From Chloroflexota bacterium (GTDB lineage Bacteria; Chloroflexota; Dehalococcoidia; DSTF01; RBG-16-68-14): a stretch of DNA of 64,000 nucleotides. The translations under genes and the position numbers were made by a program. Location: NCBI GenBank assembly GCA_022565155.1, contig JADFKB010000005.1, positions 1 to 64,000 on the forward strand, given 5' to 3'. Under the pieces are notes generated by a model. That model was given only the letters and a program-made list of their open reading frames with translations. It had not been told where the DNA came from and made no database searches. Below, piece by piece: positions 59,040 through 64,000 of the stretch; position 1 is the stretch's first letter, and the number at the start of each line of letters is the position of its first letter.

Positions 59040-62000
59040 TTAGTCCAATCCGATCCAGCGCCAGAACGTGCCTCCTCCGGCCGAACCCGCCGCGTTCGGG
59101 AAGCTATCGATCAGGCCCGCGTCCAGCTGCAGGATCCAGAGCGAGTCGAACGCGTCGATGTTGCCATCGCCGTTCACATCCGCGACCTCGGGGCAGGGCA
59201 GCTCCGCGACGTCGACCACATGGAACAGGATCCAGAGCGAGTCGATCGGGTCGATGCCGCCGTCGCAGTTCACGTCGCCCAGTTCTGGTGTTGTCGTTCT
59301 CGGTAGGACGCTCGGCTGGCCGAAGTTCCAGGTGCCGGCCGTGGACGAGAAGACGGTGATCTGGATGTCGCCGGCGGCCGGGCCTGACAGCAGGTTGCGC
59401 TTGGCGACGCAAGGGTCCGGGTCAGCCTTATTTGCAACCCCGGTGCAGTTCGGCACCAGAACGCCTCCCTTGAATATCGGCAGCGTCTGCGCGGTCATGC
59501 CCAGCGGAATGATCGAGGTGTCCAGGAGAAACTCAATAATCAGCGGTAGCTGGGCGGTCCCTGACGGGGCGCTGATGTTCACCTGCTGGCCGATGAGGAT
59601 GAATCCGTTCGGGTTGGGCTGGATGATCACCTTCTCCAGGATCGTCACCAGGCCGCCGACGGGCAGCGTCACGGAGGTCTCGACCGGGTCGGACTGTGTC
59701 GCTCCGTCTCCCTCCGTGTCGGTAGTGACGCGGCCGCCCGGCGGCACCTCCAGCACCCGTTCTTCCGGCAGCGCGGGCGTCGGTGTGAGCGTCGATGTCG
59801 GCGTGTGGGTCTGCGTCGGCGTATCGGTCGGCGCCGGTGTCGACGTGTTGGTCGGCGTGTGGGTCTGCGTCGGCGTCGGGCACTCGCCCGGGCACGGCGT
59901 ATTCGTTGGCGTCGGCGATTCCGCCGGCGTCACTGTCACCGTCGGCGTCACTGTCGGCGTCGTCGTGGGCGTGGGCGCTGCCGCAACAACGCAGTTGATG
60001 CGCAGCACGTCCAGGACTTGGATAAGGGCCGTATCTGTCAATTCGGTCGAATCGATGACCGTGTCGCCATTGGTGTCCATGCCGCGCGCACCGATGTGCT
60101 CCACTCCATCATCGAGGAAGTCGATGTTGCCGAGTGGCGAGTTAGGGTCCGGGTCGGTGCCGTAGAAGACCGATCCGGTCAATCGGTCCAACGTTGCAAC
60201 TCCTACATCGCGATACGATGTCAGCGAGACCGGGAACTGGTTGAGCGCCGGGCAGTGGACCTCCATCCGTACGAGAGTGCCGATCCGGCGGCTGGCCGGG
60301 AACGGCGGGAAGTCGGCCGACTTGGCGGACAGCCTGCGCTCGAGCGGGAGGCCGGTGGCCGGATTGCCAACGCGAACGAGGAGTGCCTCGCAGGTGAAGC
60401 CGGCCAGGTCGGCTGCGTCCGGCCTCCATATCACTTCATCAAGGCAGGAGCGCTCCTGGTATTTGAGTCCGTTGAAGTACGTCTCCGTCTGGAAGCCGCC
60501 GTAGCCGTCCGGAATGGAGCTGGCCTCGATCACGATCTCGAACTTCGCCGATTCCGGATCGTCTGCCACGAATGGCGCGGTACATTTCGTCGGCTGCCTC
60601 GGCTGGTCTACAGGTACGCAGGTGACGCCGGCCCCTTCGGCCCATAGCGACATAGCCGGCGGCGCCGGCTCGCAGTTGATGAAGAGCTTATCCGCGTCGG
60701 CACCGGCGAATGCCTTAACTGCCACGCGGTTGCCGGCTGCATCGATGTACCTGGTGCCGTTCTGGTTTCCGATTGGCGGATTGGTCAGCGTTATGGCCTC
60801 GTCCGGCCCGCCGAACTGCGTGCAGTGCACATCCAGCTCCACTAGTTTGCCGACGTGGGTGCTGTTCGTGAAGGTCGGCAAGAAGGCGCTTTGGGCGCTG
60901 TGACGCACAAACTGCCCGGAGCTGGCGGCGTTGCTGCACGAGAAGCTGTCCGGCCAGACAACTTCATCGCTGCAGGTGGCGCGCGGGAGCCACTGGAGAC
61001 CGGCGCTCAGCTTGACTTCCGATACGAATCCGCCGTAGCAGCCGCCCGGTTTGCCCGGCGCCGTCGGCGTCGCCGTCGGACAGCCGGCTGGCGTCGGCAG
61101 CAGGTTGGCGTTGATCGTGACGGTGAACTTGCCCTCCGCCTCTTGGCCTACGAAGAAAAAGGCGGTGCACTTCTCCGGCTTGACGAACGGCGTCGGCGTC
61201 GCCGTGGGCGTCGGCGCTGGGGTTGCCGTGCTGGGGGCGACGGCGTCGCAGTCGATCCCCTCGGCGCCGAGCGAGATCAGGGGCCCCGGTGTCTGCGCCG
61301 GCGTTTCGGTCGCCGTTGGTGTGAGCGTAGGCCCGCCCTGGGTGACGGTAGGCGTGGGCGTCGCCGTCGGCGTGACCGTCGGCGTCGGGGTCGGCGTGTT
61401 CGGGTTCGTGCAGTGCAGGGTGATCGTGTTGCCTCTCGCAGCGGTGATCAGGCCGCCGAACTCGGCGTAGGCGTTGCCGCTGGTGCCGGCGTTGGGCCCG
61501 CCCAGCGCCTCTAAGGTGAGCGTGTGCCCCTGAACCTTGTCAGTTGTGCAGTTGAAGCTGAAGACGAACAGGTCGCCCTTGTGGAAGCTGGCCGGCGGGT
61601 TAAGCAGGCCGGTCAGGGCGCCACAGCCGACGCCGAATCCGTTGTCGTTACACAGGAACGTGATGTCTGCCGGCGGCACCGTAGCATCTAGCCACGGCTG
61701 CGCCACCACGGCGCTCTTGAACGTCGGGCCGATGCGGAACGCCAGCATCACGCTGGTTAAGTCGTCCGCGCCGGCGATGGTGTCGATGTCGCCAGACTCA
61801 TCCACATCCACCTCGCCGTTGATGATGTCCACCTGATCGGGGCTGCCCGTAAGGAGAGGCAGCAACACGTCGGCCAAGTCGTCTGCGGCGTCGACGGTGC
61901 CGGACTCATCCACATCCACCTTGCCGTCGATGATGTCCACCTGGTCGGTGCCGCCGCCAAGGAGAGGCAGCAACACGTCGGCCAAGTCGTCATCGCCGTT

Positions 62001-62519
62001 GGTTTCGACTGTGCCATCCTGATCCACATCCACCCCGCCCTGGATGATGTCCACCTGGTCGGCGTCGCTGTACAGGATAAATGCATTGGCACCGACGTAG
62101 CCGTTGGTCAGCGGGATGGCGTCAGCGCTCACCGTGACCGTGAACGTGGTGCCGATCAGTACGCAGACGTCGCCAGGAGCCTTGGTGCCCGGACAGGTTA
62201 TCGTGGGGCTGACGGTCATGCTCATCGCCAAGCTAAACAGCAACACGTCGGGCAGGTCGTCGTCGCCGTTGGTCTCGATGGTGCCATTCTGATTCACATC
62301 CACCTTGCCGTTGACGATGTCCACCAGGTCGACGCTGCCGTCAGAGAGACGCAGCACCACGCCGGTCAAGTCGTCATCGCCGTTGGTTTCGATGCTGCCA
62401 TTCTGATTCACATCCACCTTGCCGTCGATGATGTCCACCTGGGCGGCGGGGGCGCCAGCGAGAGGCAGCAACACGTCGGCCAAGTCGTCCTCGCCGGTGG
62501 TGACGATGCCGGGTTCGTG
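59040..62519 (-). CDS. Large secreted/surface protein: EF-hand-like tandem repeats, PT-rich linkers, C-terminal dockerin-like pair; N-terminus missing
   Basis: C-term GDVNCDGGIDPIDSLWILFHV...ADVNGDGNIDAFDSLWILQL; linkers TPTPTVTPTATPTPTVT. Frame continues upstream of the ORF-caller start (HEPGIVTTGEDDLADV) until the repeat register is lost near 62520. Confidence 0.85.
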   Translation of the reverse strand, partial: HEPGIVTTGEDDLADVLLPLAGAPAAQVDIIDGKVDVNQNGSIETNGDDDLTGVVLRLSDGSVDLVDIVNGKVDVNQNGTIETNGDDDLPDVLLFSLAMSMTVSPTITCPGTKAPGDVCVLIGTTFTVTVSADAIPLTNGYVGANAFILYSDADQVDIIQGGVDVDQDGTVETNGDDDLADVLLPLLGGGTDQVDIIDGKVDVDESGTVDAADDLADVLLPLLTGSPDQVDIINGEVDVDESGDIDTIAGADDLTSVMLAFRIGPTFKSAVVAQPWLDATVPPADITFLCNDNGFGVGCGALTGLLNPPASFHKGDLFVFSFNCTTDKVQGHTLTLEALGGPNAGTSGNAYAEFGGLITAARGNTITLHCTNPNTPTPTPTVTPTATPTPTVTQGGPTLTPTATETPAQTPGPLISLGAEGIDCDAVAPSTATPAPTPTATPTPFVKPEKCTAFFFVGQEAEGKFTVTINANLLPTPAGCPTATPTAPGKPGGCYGGFVSEVKLSAGLQWLPRATCSDEVVWPDSFSCSNAASSGQFVRHSAQSAFLPTFTNSTHVGKLVELDVHCTQFGGPDEAITLTNPPIGNQNGTRYIDAAGNRVAVKAFAGADADKLFINCEPAPPAMSLWAEGAGVTCVPVDQPRQPTKCTAPFVADDPESAKFEIVIEASSIPDGYGGFQTETYFNGLKYQERSCLDEVIWRPDAADLAGFTCEALLVRVGNPATGLPLERRLSAKSADFPPFPASRRIGTLVRMEVHCPALNQFPVSLTSYRDVGVATLDRLTGSVFYGTDPDPNSPLGNIDFLDDGVEHIGARGMDTNGDTVIDSTELTDTALIQVLDVLRINCVVAAAPTPTTTPTVTPTVTVTPAESPTPTNTPCPGECPTPTQTHTPTNTSTPAPTDTPTQTHTPTSTLTPTPALPEERVLEVPPGGRVTTDTEGDGATQSDPVETSVTLPVGGLVTILEKVIIQPNPNGFILIGQQVNISAPSGTAQLPLIIEFLLDTSIIPLGMTAQTLPIFKGGVLVPNCTGVANKADPDPCVAKRNLLSGPAAGDIQITVFSSTAGTWNFGQPSVLPRTTTPELGDVNCDGGIDPIDSLWILFHVVDVAELPCPEVADVNGDGNIDAFDSLWILQLDAGLIDSFPNAAGSAGGGTFWRWIGLD
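61757..62515 (-). repeat. Array of about six EF-hand-like repeats (protein and DNA level)
   Basis: VDIIDGKVDVNQNGSIETNGDDDLTGVVL / VDIVNGKVDVNQNGTIETNGDDDLPDVLL / VDIIQGGVDVDQDGTVETNGDDDLADVLLPLL / VDIIDGKVDVDESGTVDAADDLADVLLPLL / VDIINGEVDVDESGDIDT. Confidence 0.88.
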
Positions 62520-63254
62520 GACCCTCAGACCTACACGCTGGATACCGGCTCACCCCGAGTCGCGGACATTCCTTTCCGATCGACCGCGAAACAGTTGGAG
62601 ATCGACTTCCTCGGCCGGATCGACAAGCCACAAACGGGGCTGACCGAGCCGATGATCCTGCCGCAAGGCCAACTCGAGATTCAGAACTTCTGGCCGACCG
62701 GTAAACTCTCGCACGGGCTGCCCGGGCCGATGCGCGACGTCCTGCTGCTTTACTGTCCGGGCGAAAACCAGACACCCTTCATCTGGCGGCTCGCCGACCC
62801 GTGGGAGCCCAAGCAGGTTCTGGACCTGGGCCAACTCACCAACCACCAGCCGCTTGTGCTGCGCCCCAAAGACAATTCCTATACCAATCGGACTTGGAAT
62901 AGCGAAGGTTTCCTGGGCCAGCTCATGAGCAAAAAACCCGGCCAAAATCTCATAGATGCAAGCGGCACCGAGGTCTTCGCCTCATCCAGCGAAACGATCA
63001 AGTACATCCAACTGCTTTGCTTCTACGACACCCTGCCCCCGCCGGACTTCCGCAAGACCGGGTTTCCCTACGCCGTGAGCTACCAACGCTCGCTGGGCCG
63101 ACAGCTTGACCTGACCCGTTTGCTCGCTGGCCGCAGACTCATCATCATCGGGCACCTCGAAGACACGCCCCTGCCCATCCCCATGACCGTCGAGGGCAAA
63201 GAGATCCCCTCCACCGGCTGGACCGTTGTTCGTTGGGTGTATGATTTTAAGTAG
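62517..63254 (+). CDS. Unknown protein, probably 5'-truncated at a junction
   Basis: (DDAGF)VDPQTYTLDTGSPRVADIPFRSTAKQLEIDFLGRIDKPQTGL...WTVVRWVYDFK*. No RBS at the GTG; the frame is open to the left into the repeat region. Confidence 0.55.
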   Translation: MDPQTYTLDTGSPRVADIPFRSTAKQLEIDFLGRIDKPQTGLTEPMILPQGQLEIQNFWPTGKLSHGLPGPMRDVLLLYCPGENQTPFIWRLADPWEPKQVLDLGQLTNHQPLVLRPKDNSYTNRTWNSEGFLGQLMSKKPGQNLIDASGTEVFASSSETIKYIQLLCFYDTLPPPDFRKTGFPYAVSYQRSLGRQLDLTRLLAGRRLIIIGHLEDTPLPIPMTVEGKEIPSTGWTVVRWVYDFK

Positions 63255-63358
63255 GCACCCTTACGCCTGTTTATCGCCGCCCCGCGGGGCAGGGCTTTGG
63301 ATGGGCAAGTAACTCACGGCGGTCTGTGATCGACCGCTAAACGACCGGATTGTTTCCC

Positions 63359-64000
63359 ATGCCCATGATCCAGACGATCAACCTGACCAAGCGCTACGGC
63401 AACCTCATGGCGCTATCGAACCTCAACCTCGAAATCGAGCAGGGCGATTGCTTCGGGTTCATCGGCCCAAACGGCGCGGGTAAGACCACCACCATCAAGG
63501 TCCTGGCCACCCTCCTCAAACCCACTTGGGGCGAGGCTCGCATCGACGGCTTATCCGTCGGCCCGGTCAACGCACGACAGGTCCGCTCCGTCATCGGCTA
63601 CGTCCCCGACTACTTCGGCTCCTACGAAGACATGGTCGTCCAGGAATACCTCGAGTTCTTCGCCGCCAGCTACAACATCCACGGCGACAAGCGTAAACAG
63701 GTCATCAACGACGTCCTGGACCTGACCGACCTGGCCTACAAGATCGACGCCGAGGTCAACTCGCTGTCACGCGGCATGCAGCAAAGGCTCAGTGTTGCCC
63801 GCGTCTTGCTGCACGACCCGAAGGTCCTCCTGCTGGACGAGCCCGCCTCCGGCCTGGACCCACGCGCCCGTATCGAGATGCGCGAGCTCTTAAAAGAACT
63901 CCACCGCATGGGCAAGACCATCCTCATCAGCTCCCACATCCTCCTTGAGTTGGCCGACCTGTGTAACCGCGTCGGTATCATCGAGCAGGGCGAACTTAAA
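63359..64000 (+). CDS. ABC transporter ATP-binding protein, 3'-truncated by window edge
   Basis: MPMIQTINLTKRYGNLMALSNLNLEIEQGDCFGFIGPNGAGKTTTIKVLATLL...SLSRGMQQRLSVARVLLHDPKVLLLDEPASGLDPRAR...; open to base 64000. Confidence 0.93.
   Translation, partial: MPMIQTINLTKRYGNLMALSNLNLEIEQGDCFGFIGPNGAGKTTTIKVLATLLKPTWGEARIDGLSVGPVNARQVRSVIGYVPDYFGSYEDMVVQEYLEFFAASYNIHGDKRKQVINDVLDLTDLAYKIDAEVNSLSRGMQQRLSVARVLLHDPKVLLLDEPASGLDPRARIEMRELLKELHRMGKTILISSHILLELADLCNRVGIIEQGELK

Noticed and set aside
59068-61836. Plus-strand Gly/Val-rich ORFs (e.g. 365 aa with GVGVSVDVGVWVCVGVSV)
   Set aside because: Antisense translation of PT-rich linkers and repeats in the minus-strand surface protein.

Overview
GC-rich bacterial (Chloroflexota-like by impression; not verified) chromosomal contig. 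From left to right: (1) a branched-chain amino acid block: partial ilvE, ilvB-ilvN-ilvC, leuA, leuC, a frameshifted leuD, and cimA. PPOX, AbrB/VapC and acyl-CoA dehydrogenase genes are interspersed; ilvD and leuB are not seen. The ilvB leader carries a clear class I T-box riboswitch with a Leu (CUC) specifier. It is followed by a Leu/Val/Ile-rich small ORF and two strong hairpins. leuA and cimA also have candidate leader ORFs with hairpins. (2) A REP-associated tyrosine transposase (RAYT) flanked by matching REP-like palindromes, with a further copy about 40 kb away. (3) An MMPL transporter divergent from a Liv-type binding protein over an AT-rich palindromic operator, then DinB and a two-component system. 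(4) A minus-strand surface polysaccharide cluster (22.2-37.6 kb) with an apparently complete WbpA/B/E/D/I-type UDP-diacetamido-uronate set, a WbpM-like protein, a sugar transferase, glycosyltransferases and a flippase. (5) Housekeeping genes: tRNA-Pro, TPR protein, ABC-2 exporter, class-I GATase, alpha/beta hydrolase-cyclase fusion, gyrA with a long basic tail, Mrp, PPOX, MBL hydrolase, D-2-hydroxyacid dehydrogenase, phosphoesterase, thiL-tsaE-tsaB-ndk, rsfS, mnmA, two tRNA-Ser, sortase and a TolB-like protein. (6) A large secreted protein with dockerin-like and EF-hand-like tandem repeats. It is cut off abruptly near 62.52 kb, where the sequence changes to an unrelated-looking gene pair (partial unknown protein plus ABC ATPase). 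This looks like an assembly chimera or a recombination junction. Everything is from reading the sequence; no searches were run.
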